A DNA stretch of 64,000 bases from Sipunculus nudus (lineage: Eukaryota > Annelida > Sipuncula > Golfingiida > Sipunculidae): assembly GCA_026874595.1 (NCBI GenBank), contig CM049308.1, positions 80,462,124-80,526,123 of the forward strand, given 5' to 3'. A program made the position numbers and the translations under genes. Of this stretch, positions 11,477 through 25,491 are shown in pieces; within the stretch, counting starts at the first letter, position 1, and the number at the start of each line of letters is the position of its first letter. A model generated the notes under the pieces. That model did no database searches and was not told where the DNA came from. It saw only the letters and a program-made list of their open reading frames with translations.

Positions 11477-12214
11477 CCAACGGAAACGTACATGTGTCTT
11501 TTTGCACTTCATATATATCACTCGTATATAGTTGGTTGTCTGGTCGCATGGCTCATACATATGCATCAGTTAAACAATATTCAGTGCATGTGCAAGCCAT
11601 GCACCATGCATTTCATGCACTCCCTGTATTCACTGTATTATAATCGGCCTATGAATAAAATAAAGTATGCCCATAAAGAAATACCAAAAGGACGACACTT
11701 TCATAACTACAATAATTCCCTTGGAATGAATTTTAGTATTCTGCAAAACACAATTTTGTAATTCTGAAAAATACGGTAACCTGATGAAGAAAGTTTACGT
11801 TTTAACATTAAAACAAATTAAAGTTGGCTTCAGAACAATGAAGTACTAAATGACGTGTTATTTAAATATCAGTCTACTAAAAAGTTGCCTGCTATTCCTA
11901 AATGCTTAAAATGGTGCACTTTAAAAGTTTAATTTTGATATTTTTAATGAATGAAGATTCAATAAGTTTACCATTAGAAATAACACTTTATAAGGTAAAA
12001 TGATATATATAGTTTATAGACTCAAATATAAATTTTTAAACGAGTTTTGGATAAGCAATTCTGAAGCGGTTTTTTTTTCCGGTGATGCTGTCATAATCTA
12101 TATTTGTAATTTTTCCTTCATTATGAAGTTTGTATTTCACGTTTGGGTAACGTTTTGTGCAACGACTAATTGTGTCAATATTGAAAACTATGTACACATT
12201 TTGTCTTTCTTTTG

Positions 12215-12218
<4 letters not shown>

Positions 12219-12273
<55 letters not shown>
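12219..12273. repeat. (AT)n microsatellite
   Basis: A pure alternating AT run of about 55 bp. It creates spurious frames of alternating Tyr and Ile. Confidence 0.95.
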
Positions 12274-12274
<1 letters not shown>

Positions 12275-13748
12275 TATACGTATGTATCGTTTACCCATGT
12301 TGGTGGCGATGTCCCTAAATCTTCAGCAATATTGCATTCCTTTCTTATAACAAAACAAACACATGTGTATGTTGTTACTCTATGGATGTTATCCGCGGTC
12401 CTCCCATGACCACTTCAAAACAAGACATCATTTTACGACATTCTACAGCCGCAGGTGTTCACGCAGGGCGTAGCAAAACGAGGGTAATTTCTGTGTATTT
12501 TATACGAATCACTTTATTTGCCGAACTTCTTCCCTACTGGGGATTCAAGGGGGGTCCCAATGCTTAAAAGCAGGGCTAGGGTCTTCTAGGAATCTGATTA
12601 CACCCCGGGCGTGTTGACTTTACTGAAACAAAACATAATTTAGAGATAAGCTGCCCATATGGATAGCAGTACGGCCTGGGACGGACAATAACCGGGGCGT
12701 TCCAAGAAACCAATCATGGCTTTGAGGTTTATTTTCCACGGGATCGTTTTACTGTCACATGTGGCCGGAGTCTGCTTCCTCGCTGCCCCATGCTGACGGT
12801 TATAGGGATGTTTAAGTGGTTGTTGAGTTGACCATTGGTAATGCTATCATACTGGGAACATGTCTTCGGGCAGTGTTATGATAGGGAAGCCCAGCTCTGT
12901 GCCCTGTGGATCTCTTCGTGACACTCACTCCTCTGCCATTTGGAGGACAACACTATATACCTATATCAAACATATGTACAACTGTCCAGCTATCATGATT
13001 CACCTTCTAGACCGTTCATAATCTCTGTATAGTATATTTATCAATTTTGTATCAATTGTAGAAACAATTTTCTTAGGATTTATAATAATAAACACCTATC
13101 TATAACTTATATTTTGATTTAATTTCTAAACTATGATAGTTAAAGAAGAACGATACCCTAAATGAGAGAAATATACAATTGTCTTTAGCTTCGAAGAGTT
13201 ACCATTTTGGAATGGTCGTAAAGGACTGAGCTCACCTTTTTTGCTGCAATTTAAGAAAATTTTCTTATGAACCGACTGCTTCAAGCTGTAAAATTCTTTT
13301 CTCAGCAGGAATAGGTTTTCCACGTTCATTGGCTATATCTTTTATTTTCATTTTTACAACAGCTAAGGTAATGGGAAACTCTCTCTTAATATATTAGCAC
13401 GTGTACATGATTGTTCTGTTACTATTATCATTGACAAAAATGTTTTACCAGGTATGGTCATGTTAGACGGGAGCCTCACAGAATAGTAAGATATGGTCAT
13501 GGAAAAGTAGTTAATAATATTAAATATTTTTGTGTTTATTATTAGTTGAGTTGATCATTAGATTGATTTGTGTATGTATCAAGTAATGGAACATGGAATT
13601 TACTAGATTACGGTTTGTTATGATTAGCTGACAGAAGAATCTGGAGATCTAGATGCTTCTGGGAGTCTTCGCTAAAAATTTCCATGTGGAGAAATCTGAA
13701 GAACATTCGTTGACTAGAACTTTCCCGACAAAGTTTCTTTGCGGCAGG

Positions 13749-13760
13749 TATATATAAAAG
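13749..13760 (+). promoter_or_regulatory. TATA box with downstream initiator
   Basis: TATATATAAAAG is followed 28 bp later by GGGCAGTTAGTC (initiator-like, A at 13779) and a GGACG word at about +30, where a downstream promoter element would sit. It is the strongest core promoter candidate in the left half of the window. Confidence 0.5.
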
Positions 13761-14051
13761 CCGACTCCAAAGCCGGGCAGTTAGTCATAGTAGAACCGTT
13801 CTACAGAGGACGTGTCGTGAGACGCAGATTTGCGCTAGGCGGACTGATGGTCGAGTTCCGCAAAGGGAAGTTTATTGGTCCTGGAGATAGTGCTTATTAG
13901 CCGAGGAGGGCGTTAGCATTTTCGTGGACTTTGTATTTTGTGAAGTTAGAGCCAGTTAACAGCGGGCGAAAGCTAAAGAACTGTTGAAAAATTGTATTGT
14001 GAGATTGGAGCCAGTCTATGGCAGTAAAGGCCAATACTGGGACGTGAAAGG

Positions 14052-14057
14052 AATAAA
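14052..14057 (+). terminator. AATAAA with GT-rich downstream element
   Basis: A polyadenylation signal about 270 bp past the predicted start site, followed within 10 bases by TGTTTTGTTGT. It would define the R/U5 border if the unit is an LTR. Confidence 0.42.
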
Positions 14058-14950
14058 CATGTTTTGTTGTACCGTATATATACTATAGACGTTGAGTGAC
14101 TTTCTGGATTTCTATGTGAAAGTTCCCCGGAAATATAGGTCAGCTACGTGTGTGGTGTGACAATCATATTGTTTTACATGTAATTAAGCGACGGATTTCT
14201 TGTGTATACATATATTCTTGCTTGTGCAGTTGGTCCTTAAAACTTTACTTACCCTTATCTTTTTGTATCTATGACGTCAACCATTCCTTACCATTAAGCC
14301 AATGATTGCATTAAGAGTATCAAAGGATTCTCTACAAAACCATATATACTAGTCATACACATACACGGAAACGAGCTTGAATCTTCTTTGTGATTTGGAA
14401 ATATGTTCGCGTGCTAAAGTTATAGTCAATATTAATATAATGAATGATAAAACACATTAAATAAGACCTAGCCCGAAGTATATGACTGTTAATTGTATAT
14501 CACATTCAAAATTATGAAAGACCTAGATATCGGAAAGAAATGTGCGTGAATACTGGAAAGCAGGCAGATATATATTTAAATTTAAATTTAATAAAATGAA
14601 GTAAAATTGTAATTTTATATATAAAATCTTCCGTTATTTCCTATAGATTTATCTTCCCCATTGTACAGCAAATTACTTTTCGTTTGGTCACACAAGGTGC
14701 ATGTCATATATTAACAGAATATATTGCTTTCGACACGCAAGGCGGTCATTTCAACACAAAATATTGCCATCGACAGGCGAGGGGTCATCATGCAGTTGGC
14801 GTTTTGATTAACGTGGCGGCCTTGCAGACCGGGCCACATGAGAGGTTACAAAAAGTCACGTTTGGTGTATGGACACTGGGGAAGGTGGTTAATTGCCGTC
14901 AGATTAAGCAAGCGCTCGTCTCCTCCCAGACAGGTCAGTGGCGGTCCACA

Positions 14951-15021
14951 GCAGACGACAGTTCCTTCTATGCCAGTGACCTCTAGCGGCAGTTGACCCC
15001 ACCAGGTGTGACATCACCTGG
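14951..15021. promoter_or_regulatory. GC islet core: GCAGACGAC plus inverted CAGGTG E-boxes
   Basis: GCAGACGAC lies at 14951-14959. At 15002-15021 CCAGGTG and CACCTGG form a perfect 7-bp inverted repeat around TGACAT. CAGGTG/CACCTG is the E-box bound by Snail- and E-protein-type factors, and the left arm with its spacer also reads AGGTGTGA, a T-box half site. This is one of the densest motif clusters in the desert; function is inferred only. Confidence 0.3.
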
Positions 15022-16123
15022 CCCCCTGCAGCCCGCCCAGTTTACGGGGTACGGGCTGTTGGGCAGCTGTTGGTCAACCCCTTGCTCGGCCCCTTTTAAC
15101 CCTTCTACTTCCTTTCCCATCATAGTTGCTTAGATTCAAACACTGCACGTGTTTTTGGAATATCTGACGGTGACCTATAGATAGTTTTAATATTTATTCA
15201 TATCTATATGTATAACGGAAGACATCAGTTTTCTTTGTGCATCATTGTAAAAGGATAAAACCTGTATATACTTATTTTCCTTTTCTTGGCGTCTATTGGA
15301 AAAAAAATATATATAAATAATAGTTTTCGTTATAGTTATAAGCGTCTAGTAGGGCTTTAAACGGGAAGTGCGCTTTCAGTGTCTCCATTAGGTAACAATT
15401 TCATCAAATTTACTTTACGAAAAATTGTTATTTTCTAGATATTGATTCATATTTTTGGGATACAATTTTGACACGTATGGGCACTTTCAGACACAATTTT
15501 AGACAGAGTTTGCCGCGCTGCCGCTTGAAATGTGACATATATAATGAAAGAGAAAAAATCAGACTTCCTTATTATACTACATATAGGTATATGCTTTTTT
15601 TAACGGTAAAACAACACCGAGGGAAGGAGGACGCATCAGCAGCAACATGGTGTCTGAAAATTCCCTAAACAACACCGTCATACTATATCCTGTGTACAAT
15701 TTAGTCCATTGTATATAAAATTTACTTTTTAAACATCAACTGTATACGCAGTGTCTTGTACAAAGAAGTCAGGTAATTGCCTCAGGTAAAAGGGCACATA
15801 CGTATATAAAACCGGAGTAGGCCTGAGACTTCCTGGGGGCAGATCAGATAAAATACCGAGATTTCAAACATGAGACAACATTAAGATATATATCCGATAA
15901 ACCAGTTATTATGGAAGTTTTAATTGTGTTCCTATCTGAATTGTTTATACTGAAAGATCTATGATGCTTTTTGTCTGTCGTCGTTCATCAGACAAAAATG
16001 CAAAAGAACAAAGCTTTTCAGAGGTCTCCATGAAAACCAGGAACGCCGAGCAGGCCTGGTTTATTACTGTTAACGATGTATGGCCCGGAAGGATGACACA
16101 AATTAGGATATTTACGGTATTGA

Positions 16124-16132
16124 GCAGACGAC
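16124..16132 (+). promoter_or_regulatory. GCAGACGAC site
   Basis: A single copy within the 16.0-16.26 kb GC islet, preceded by GA and followed by ACGATATG. Confidence 0.25.
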
Positions 16133-17748
16133 ACGATATGTGCCTTACATCCGGACACTGTGGAACACCTGTTTATACGTGGCCCAGATGTCACGTGATC
16201 ATTTGCCGCCATTTCCTGAACTGGAAATCTACATGCGTGGGTGCAGCTTCCGCAGAAAAACATTTTCCCATGGCGTTTGTCAATATTTGACCTACATGTC
16301 AAATATTATGTCGTTAGTAAAGTGATAATGAAGATAAATGGATCCAGTCTGTATAGGTTATGTACTCGCCAAAGGTTTAGTTATTTAAAAATAAATGTTT
16401 GCTTCAAGATCATTCAAACATTAAGTTGAAACATATAGATTATACACGTGGATCTGCATGTTTACATCCAAACATTCCAACAATTCAGGTGGCTAACAAA
16501 ATCTTCAAAATACATAAAGAAACACATAATAATTATACATTTATTCGGCAAAATTTTTCAATTTGGACACAGTTTGGATTGAAATGTTTATAAATTTGTT
16601 TAACAAATTGATTCATTCATGTGCGCATATATGTTTGTGTGAAGCATTCGTTTGGAAATGTCTCCACCTGACCTTATTGCCATGACATGCGCTACTTTCA
16701 TGGTGTTATAGGCATATATATCATCAGCTCTGACCAGAGGAAGCCATTTGGAAGCGAGAGGAAGTAAGGACTACAGCTGGTTTCTGAAACTAAGTTTGCT
16801 GTAACTAAAACTATTCACTCCATATTGTGATACATATAGGCCACACAAAAAATTGTTAAACAGAATATGGGACCAAGTAATTGGAGCAAGCCGATGGTTT
16901 TTTTTTTACTTTTAATTTTGTCTATTTTTCTTTTGGAAATTAACTGCACAAAATAAAATACGTCAAACCTGTAGGAAGGATAATATAATGAAATTGTATG
17001 AAGCTTTTTCCATGTACAATTATACTTTTAATAATGAAAATTCTGCATCATTAAAAAAACTTCTTTGAAGGCAGTGAGACAAGAGAATCTAGTGGCAATT
17101 TTCATACCAAAGAACTTTTCACTTATTACAGAAACATGTGATAAATATAGGCACAGCGATTCTGTAAACATTTTAATCAATAGTTATAGAGAATAATTTA
17201 TGTAAATATATTTATATACGTGCCACAGATGTTAATGATGTTATTACGTATAACTATACAAATGTGTGTAACAGATACATTAAGAGTTACACCTTGATAT
17301 GCACGCATCTTCCATTCATTCCTCTATAGCTGTTATATATTTACATATTTATATATGTTCGAATTCTCAACATCTATTAACAATTATTCTCGATTATGGG
17401 TTAATGTTTCTAGGCGGGTTAAGCAAGTCCTTCCAGTCTGTATTACAGCATGCTGGTCCTTCTTGCTGCACAAGTGTCAGCCATGGCCCATTGACCGTGA
17501 TAGCGTGACAGTCGGCGTCTTACCGTGTGACACTTCCTGACTTAATTCCGCCAGCTGTCCGGATCGGTCACACAATCAAATCCCGCGTCAGAAATGTCGC
17601 CCAGTGATTAAATTTATCAGTCCAGCCTTGGCTACACGGGCTGGTCGGAATCTGTCTCCCCGTTAGTGTCATGGCTGACCCAGCTTCGGGGTAACGAGCC
17701 CCAGCCGACCTGACTGAACCACGCGGCAGGTGGCGCAGCCTGCCATGC

Positions 17749-17757
17749 GTCGTCTGC
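17749..17757 (-). promoter_or_regulatory. GCAGACGAC site on the minus strand
   Basis: It lies in the GC-rich islet 17440-17850, which also contains near-matches (GTCATCTGC close to 17770). A minus-strand open frame across this islet has no recognisable domain and is treated as chance. Confidence 0.25.
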
Positions 17758-18803
17758 GCTGTTCCAGGTGTCATCTGCTTCATTCCTGCAATTGGCACCG
17801 CGGTTTTCACTGATGAGGTCGTCAACCTCCGCCTGGAAGTGGGGACATTCCTAGTATAAAAAAAGACACGTGTCAGCGGAAAATGTCTTCCGGGATGTTT
17901 CTCTTATGGATCATATTCATTCCCTGTCACATTGTATCAATCTTCTTATTTTTACCCGTCATGCTCTTTTTTTTCTGTCCGCTCGTCTCCTTCAATATTA
18001 CCAGATTATGGATCCGCGGTGTATTTCTTCATATGTTTTCGATATTTTTATATTTTTCAGTGAAATACTTAGGGTGTATTTTTCCACTTATGTTATGCCA
18101 CTATTGATGGGTTGGGGAATTTCGATTGTATAGGTCCTCTTCATTTCGTTCTAATTGCGTACTTTATTATTTTTCTGTTTTTTCCTCAGTCTTCACTTTC
18201 ATCAACTATGTACAAATGTCCATCGCCCCATTACCATTTTGGTAAATTTTATTCCACGCTATTATCATTTTGCTTGCAGCATCATCTGCTCCATCTATTT
18301 TCCGTGTGAATGTTTTCTTTCTTTGATTACATTTTCTATTTTGTTCCTGGATTATCCATTTCAATTTCTTCCTGAATCCTCGATACATATAATAATTTTT
18401 ATTTCGTTGGACAATTTTCTCCCTTGAAATGTTTTCTAAAATGTCCTTATTCTTCATATCTTATTATTCCGTTTGTCCTTTCCACTATTTTCCGATGGCA
18501 TTCAGTCTTCTCCCAAAGTGTTGCTCATGCATGCACTTTTTACCTCATATATGTATGCATGTGTATCAATAACCTTGTTTTACAATTAATGTTCTTTGTT
18601 GTCTAGCAGCTTACGATTTATTATTTTTTTATATTTTGGTGTTCTTCCCTATTCTTACATTATCGTAAGTGCAGGAGGAAGACTTACTTTTTTTGTCACA
18701 ACAATAAAATTATTATCATAAGAAAAATTGTCTGGGTTTTGTTTTAACAACCTTGTTTTATGGACTATATGTGTTCAATTTAATATATGTTTATTTAAAT
18801 TAT

Positions 18804-18804
<1 letters not shown>

Positions 18805-18847
<43 letters not shown>

Positions 18848-18855
18848 TATATAAG
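18805..18855. repeat. (AT)n microsatellite with ATCTTATA/TATAAGAT ends
   Basis: An alternating AT run bounded by ATCTTATATAT and ATATATAAGAT, so the whole segment is one long hairpin-forming palindrome. Confidence 0.9.
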
Positions 18856-21800
18856 ATTTCCAGAATTTTTTTTTTTTAAATTTAGAAACAAACCCCTGGG
18901 TCATGATTTTAAAGTGTTGTTTTCCTATATCGTTATGTACAAAGTATAAATTATATAGGTTATATGTTGGTATACTGATGAACTTTGAATTTATATTACA
19001 TTCACATTAATAATAGAGATATCGAAATTGAATGTGTAATTTAAATATAAACACATACATGTATATATATATATATGGTACATGTATATATATATATGGC
19101 ATTTAGATATCTATTATACCAGATATTTAAAAGTCACTCAATCCCCAAACATAATATACCTATATATACCTCTTCATGCATGCATGTTGAACCATATTCC
19201 TTTATAACAGGTTAATTCAAATTAAGGAAATCCCGTTTATAATTATATTATTTTTGCACGTTAGCTTCGTTATAACAATGCATATAACTATTTACCCTAC
19301 ACAATAAATATGTCCCAATTTAAAGTATATTTTAAAAGAAACTTCCCCTTTTCTGGGAGAGAGAGTGAGAGAGAGATATCCATGCTAATTAAAACAACTA
19401 TATGACTTATAAACATTTATATACTCTTTGATTCCCCATATACTAAAGCTGTCCAAACTGCCCACCTATATATATACTGTAATTACTGTAGACAAATATT
19501 ACCGTAAATCATGGGAATCAAGTTTCCATCACGTAACGTAATATCTAGTTTTCCTCAACTCTGTTTAATAATATGTGATATATATCCATTTAAATGTTAT
19601 TACTTATTATCACCTTAGCGTCTCGTTACCAATGTTTTGTCTCTGATCTGTGGGTACTAAATAGGGGGAGGGGCATATGTGCACTAGCTGCCGTGGAGTC
19701 TGGTTTTCCGTCATCTGCCTTCAATACCCAATAGGTGCGGATGATTTGCGCGAATAAAAACACAACTGGTGCTGTGCAGGTGTGGCCTTGGTTTTGTAAT
19801 GTATCGGCCCGGTATCAGGAAACCAGGGCCGGGGCTTGGCTTTGGTTTTAAGTACTGTTTACAAAATAAATGTCCAACTGTCAATTTACACCATCTGATA
19901 CCAGGTGTGACAGATGCTGATGTAGCGTGCTGAAGAAAATAAATCAGTGACGGTCTTAAGATATGCATGGATTTTAAATTAAACTTGAATACCTACACGT
20001 GTATATATAATATAGCTTTGTACACAAACCTATGGTCTGACGGTCGGGCGCATATTTGTTTGCCAGGCTTATTCTTTGGTATTATAAATATGTGTGTTTA
20101 TGTGTTTCAAACAGCTCCAATGTATAATAAGTCTTTCGGGTTTCGAGGCCGGAATATGTAAAGAAAAAGCGTAGTAATGGAATGAATGAAAAATAATGGA
20201 AGAAAAGTACAATAAATTTCAAAATCTTCACGGAGACATGTATACCTAATGGGTATAAAATAGAGGGCTTATAAATAAATAATAATGAAAAAAATTAATT
20301 CTATAGGGAACCTAACTGCCATTTTCGAAGCTGCATTGTCATTTTAAATTAACTAAATCAAAGGTGATCGGATTCTTATAAATTAAACTGTTTACCTGTT
20401 AAAACTGTAAAAAGAAATAGAAAAAATATAAAACTTCAACGAGTCATTCAATATCTATAATAATTAAATATATGGCAAACATTTTTCTAGAGGACTAAGG
20501 AGAAAACAAAAGATTGCTAAATAAATGCTCCCGCGCGCGCATGGATGAACGCCGTTTTAGGTTGTTTGCGAAAAATGGACACAGTATCTTCTTTATATTA
20601 TAATTGACGGTGGTGGCATCCAAATGTTGTCACGCAACAAATCTGTGGCCACGTTTGGGAATGACCTCTTTTGATCTTCAAAATTGGGAACGATGCCAAA
20701 TGTGTCCTAAGGGGGTATTTTCAATGATTTTCCATACCTCCTGAGAAATTTTACATTATTTGGCGAAGGAGCTATTGCAGCGGCATATTTCAGAAACTGC
20801 GGCTTTGAATTCGGCCCATGACAACACGGCCCATCTAAAATCCGCCCGGAACGAACCCGACCGATGTCCCGCGAACCAGTCCCAATGCGAGAAATGATAA
20901 CATGCTAATAATAATAGAGACGATCATGTCTAGTGTTTAAAGATAAATGTATGGGGATGATCCAGATGTCGTTTAGACATTAGAGCGAATCTTTTAATAT
21001 TAGCTGATATTTTTACTTTTGTGGAGAATGTTGCCATTCCGCGTATGAACTGAGGCCTAATTCGCCAAGCCTTACATACAGTTACATTACATGCAGTGAA
21101 ACTGATATATGACAACTTCACCTGGTCCGGGTCGTCAGAGCGGTCTTCTTTCAAGTGAAATTAAATAACAGGACAGTTTTCGGGGAGCCCGTGGGAAGGT
21201 GAGGTTTCCCACGAGATTGTGCGTCCTGGTCACCGTGTCCACGCGCTCAGGGCAGCCCCTGGCAAATGGACAGTGACAGATATACAACCTCAGCCATACT
21301 TACCCCATACATCAGGATCTGGGTGTCTCATTGCATCAACAACTGGACGGCCTGTCTTATTATACCGGGGGTGTTAGGTTTCATACCAACGTTATTATGA
21401 CATGGTTACAAAATGAAAACATGTCATACCACTGGTATTATGTTCCATGTAAACAAATTTTGACATTATATGTTGGAGAATTGGGTATGGAAAATGTGAT
21501 ATTTTAGTAATATAAATCATAACAAAAATATTAAACCGGTTTTGGTATTCACGTGCATGACGGTAAGCATGCTGGTCTCAATCTTTTATGGTGTCCTTTC
21601 TGAACCATTGTGTTTTGAGAGTTTTGTGCATATCGTATTGTTCTGTTTCCGTATGAGACAAAGGTTTTAAATCTAAGTACATATACCATTATAGATGCGG
21701 CATGCATTTATATACAAATTCGATTATGGCACATGCATAACTTGATTTTAGTGCGCCAAACAAGTGCACATACTTGTCTATTAACCAAATATAAATCTAA

Positions 21801-22360
21801 TTCCATCTCACAAAATTACCACACAAGAATGACTATAAATTCGCGGATGTGTATATAATTAAAATAAGTTGCTCCCGGATCTTCCGTGTGCAACTTAGGG
21901 CGTATAAATCGTGCGCGACTTTAAGAGGATAAACAATCGAGACTAGCAATTTGTGTCAAAGAGGTACATGAAACATTGTTGAGGAAAACGTGTATTCTAA
22001 GGAACTTATAAGACCTTCTTTGAGTATACATATGCTCAGCTTGTAATGGATCAGTGCAGTTATTGCATATGAAAGGTAAGGGAACACGATCCGTGACAGT
22101 CGTATAACGCGGAATCCTTGCTCCGTATACATGCTCGACTTCATCACCGGTCATGCGTCGTGATGACGTCATACACTTTTCAGCGTTGTCGGAAAACAAA
22201 AATAAAACAGGATCCAATGCATGGTGCAATCTTCACTGACGTCACGACATCAGAAACCTTTCGTTTTCGGCCAAAGTGTGCTCTATACTGCGTTCTTCTG
22301 CGTGACATCCGCAACTATATATATAATGAACTCATGATCATAGAACACGTAAATTGCTTA

Positions 22361-22389
22361 TAAATAAATAAATAAATAAATAAATAAAT

Positions 22390-22441
<52 letters not shown>
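22361..22441. repeat. Compound (AAAT)n-(AT)n microsatellite
   Basis: About seven AAAT units pass into roughly 50 bp of alternating AT with one interruption. Confidence 0.95.
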
Positions 22442-22443
<2 letters not shown>

Positions 22444-23239
22444 TCCTTTAATACCCTTATCGCAAAAATGTCCTTAAACTTACATTTTTCTGTAAATATA
22501 TAACGCAGAGATGTTTGGACATATAATACATATATGCATGCATTAATACAAATATGAATCTGATTCTATGCATCTGACAAACATTATAGGACAAAATATA
22601 CGATTTCGTACACCGACAAGAGAACAGGAACATATAATCCCGCGTGCAATTCAATACACAGTAGTAAGAAGTAAGAATTAAATGACATATATTTAATAAC
22701 TGCGCGATACTGTGCCCTCATTATGTTACTTTCGGATGACCAAAGGGCGCCTGCATTTATCTGCCTGATGTCAGCAATTTACTGGTTTTAACCTTCAATT
22801 GAGTGATGTCAAGTTTGTTTTCAATTTTATCTCAAATTTATTTCAGTTTATATCATTGTCCACGTTTTATATAATCTCTGAAATATATGCGGGTTTGTTT
22901 ACACTTCTTGGCCCTGGATACAATCAGACCAACAAGAGCGAGGGTCGCATGTTTAAAATTTTGAGCTTGATGCACAATGCAATACCACGCTATCATTGGT
23001 CTGATTACGATTCATTGTTCTGTGCCAGCCCTGCATAGTTGTGGAACTCAGAGAATCTTGCCAAACAAATCATCGGTTAAAACAAAAGAGATCTGAGAGG
23101 ACTGCATGCAGTGTATAACTGTTGGTTCAGGAGCGTAAAGGGTTGGCTCCGCTATGGTTAATTTGCATACATGTGCACGTATACAAAGCTGATGCACATA
23201 AACATTTAAACATGAGTATTATACCGGCTTCTACATGTG

Positions 23240-23241
<2 letters not shown>

Positions 23242-23300
<59 letters not shown>
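23242..23300. repeat. (AT)n microsatellite
   Basis: An alternating AT run of about 59 bp at the left edge of a GC islet. Confidence 0.95.
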
Positions 23301-23303
<3 letters not shown>

Positions 23304-25491
23304 ACAGAGCGCAAGACTCGCAGATCAAACCTCAGCCACGCACGCTATAAATATAGGAGCATTGAGATTGTTCATGGTGGGTCCCCATTTACACTTTAAT
23401 AGAAAGACTGTGTCCCATCAACGAGTGTGTCTTTTGGGAGTTCCTTGCATGGTTTTATATGAACCAGTCAAGTGGATGATTACACACACAGGACCCGCAG
23501 GTAAACACCGGACCAGGTGACACTATAAGGATATAAAAATAACAGGACACATGTGCCATCGCCTTGTCACGTTTACAGTCCTAAACCGAGTATACATACT
23601 TAGACTATGAATTAATCGGATGAATCAGCATTTAAAATGAAGGCGTTGACCCAAACTAAAAGAAATATTAAAAAAATTGAGTATTCAGATCCTTTTTTTT
23701 TTTTAGCAAATTATATAAAGTCATGGTAAACTGCTAACTATATTATATGTTATTGTATATATGGCTTGCTCTTAGGTGCGGAGTCAATATATGATGAATA
23801 ATATAGAGAATCGACGAATATACAAACAAATAAATCACCTTGTATCTCAGTGAATGGGTGACCTAATTTCAATTTAACGAAGGATTTTTTTTTATCTGAA
23901 CAGGCAAATCCAGAAATACAGGTTCAGTCAAACTGATAGAGAGATTAAAATCGTCGTTAAAGGAGCCCAATCACCTGTAAAGCATGTTGAATTAACACGA
24001 AAAATAGTTTCTTCTCTTTAAAATAAATCTGTACCTGCCACAACTTTGCCTTAAATTCGATTGCTTATACTCCTGTAAACGAGTGTAAAAAAACACTGGA
24101 CCGGGCGCGATCACAGGTATAAACACATCACTTAGGGCCGTGTGCATCGCGGAGCCACAACATGTGACAATCAGGAGATGCCCTGACTGACTTGGCCCAA
24201 AAATGTAATACATGTTCCCACTAGCTGAAACACCGCATGTTGCGGCTCACAAACGGACCTCCGGTCACGCAGCCGATCGGGCAGATACACATGGACTGTG
24301 TTTACCAACACGCATAGCCATGACAATGTGTTAAACAGCCGTATGCGAGGTAGTATATAAACTGAAATTATTCTGCTGGGAAACTTTTTTATAAAGCAAA
24401 CCTGAACTGATAGTGTGAAAGAATAGGCATTAAATTGCTCCCGATTATGCCCCTTTAATACTTAAAGGTACATAAACATTTGCAAAAACATGTTTATTAT
24501 CCCACGCTATTACATATAGTTATATAGTTCATGTTGACAGAATACAAACGTCTCCCGGTACACGGATTTACTATATCCAGTTCAATTGTCGTTTACGTTG
24601 TTATGATTATGTATGTGTGTGAGTAAACACAGTTCACATGTGTCTGCATGTTTACCATGACAAGACTGCATGACCAGAGGTCTGATCTTGCGCATGCGTG
24701 CGCGACAACTCCCAAACATAGAGAAGAAAGAAGTAACCTAAAAGAAAGACCGCGGTTGGAAGCTTACAATGTCTAATTTGTGAAGTTGCCTGGTACAGCC
24801 ACCAAAATAATATAAATTTATTGGAAATGGTAAGCTTTAAAGTCCATTTGACTTTGAAGTGAACGCACTTTAAAACACTTCCGCTTCCATCAGTTTTACA
24901 TGCTTCCACGAGCTGCATATGCCCGGTCAATTTTAAACTCCAGGTCCTAGTTCTCACGCTCAGAATTGTTAAAACAAAGCATTTTTATGGCGCAGTACGA
25001 TACTCAACGCAATCCTCTTATGATGTCTGCAAAAACTGTTCGGAAGAACAACGCAAGCTTCTTAAACTCTCCAGACAGTTGTAACCCCTCAAGTGCCTTT
25101 ATCTTAGGAGGGTCTAGCAGGTTTCTGCTTGGAGATTAGACAAGCCCCCTGCATGGCTGTGGTTGATCCTTTCCTTAATTACTTCCTTCTCAAACGTATC
25201 CCTGTGTTGTGGATTTTTTAAAAGTTTTCTGAAGAGATTCATTATGACTCTAAAAAGATCTGTTTTGATACATCATGAAAAACGTATTCTTTTTTTTAAA
25301 TATAGGTATAATGAATTCCGGTCTGCATGTTTTTATTTTATTTCAATAACCCATGCAGTTTTCATGTATGTGAACTTATTTTGAAAATTACCAAACCAGT
25401 TTAAGGAAATATGAACCAGTAAAGACACCCTAGAATTTAGATGCCATGATGTACAGCTATAGACAGAAACTAACAGGTATACATAGTACAT

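Larger units (their letters stand above)
9143..13615. other. Gene-poor segment with GC islet at 10.18-10.5 kb
   Basis: No coding region is supported. Long T, A or AT runs occur at 9443-9487, 10048, 10987 and 12219-12273. The islet at about 10180-10500 contains repeated GTCACT/GGTGTCAC words and two copies of GCAGACGAC. A second small islet at 11281-11480 has two more copies of that 9-mer and a DR1-type AGGTCA repeat. Another GC-richer patch lies at about 12520-12920. Overlapping frames through the first islet on both strands lack protein character. Confidence 0.55.
13616..14162 (+). mobile_element. LTR-like unit (possible solo LTR), ~0.55 kb
   Basis: Within about 300 bp there is a strong TATA box (13749-13760), an initiator-like CAGTTAG about 28 bp downstream, and an AATAAA (14052-14057) followed by a GT-rich stretch. 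That compact promoter-plus-polyadenylation layout is typical of an LTR. Upstream, alternating GAA/TTC-type words in 13636-13735 resemble the heat-shock-element-like U3 of some Ty3/gypsy LTRs. A candidate outline runs from TGTTATG to TGTGACA (TG...CA), but no target duplication, primer-binding site, polypurine tract or second copy was found, so boundaries are provisional. The alternative is a short TATA-driven non-coding transcription unit. Confidence 0.42.
14163..25491. other. Gene-poor segment, several GC islets and long AT microsatellites
   Basis: Nothing coding is supported. GC-richer islets sit at about 14790-15110, 16020-16260, 17440-17850, 20790-20890, 21180-21380, 22880-23040, 23310-23560 and 24100-24330. 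Between them the DNA is AT-rich, with pyrimidine-rich stretches (17900-18500) that give long but low-complexity hydrophobic frames. A second TATA-like site (CGTATATAAAACC, near 15801) has no supporting transcript signals. GCAGACGAC copies at 14951, 16124 and 17749 all fall inside islets. Confidence 0.55.

Noticed and set aside
12000-12409. 116-codon frame with Tyr-Ile repeats
   Set aside because: Driven by (AT)n; the flanks show no protein-like composition or splice context.
15801-15813. TATATAAAA promoter-like site
   Set aside because: Single motif without an initiator, transcript frame or poly(A) signal at sensible distance; expected by chance in AT-rich DNA.
17870-18427. Hydrophobic Phe/Leu-rich frames resembling membrane proteins
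   Set aside because: T-rich DNA naturally gives such frames. Several overlap in different phases and none extends or has family motifs.
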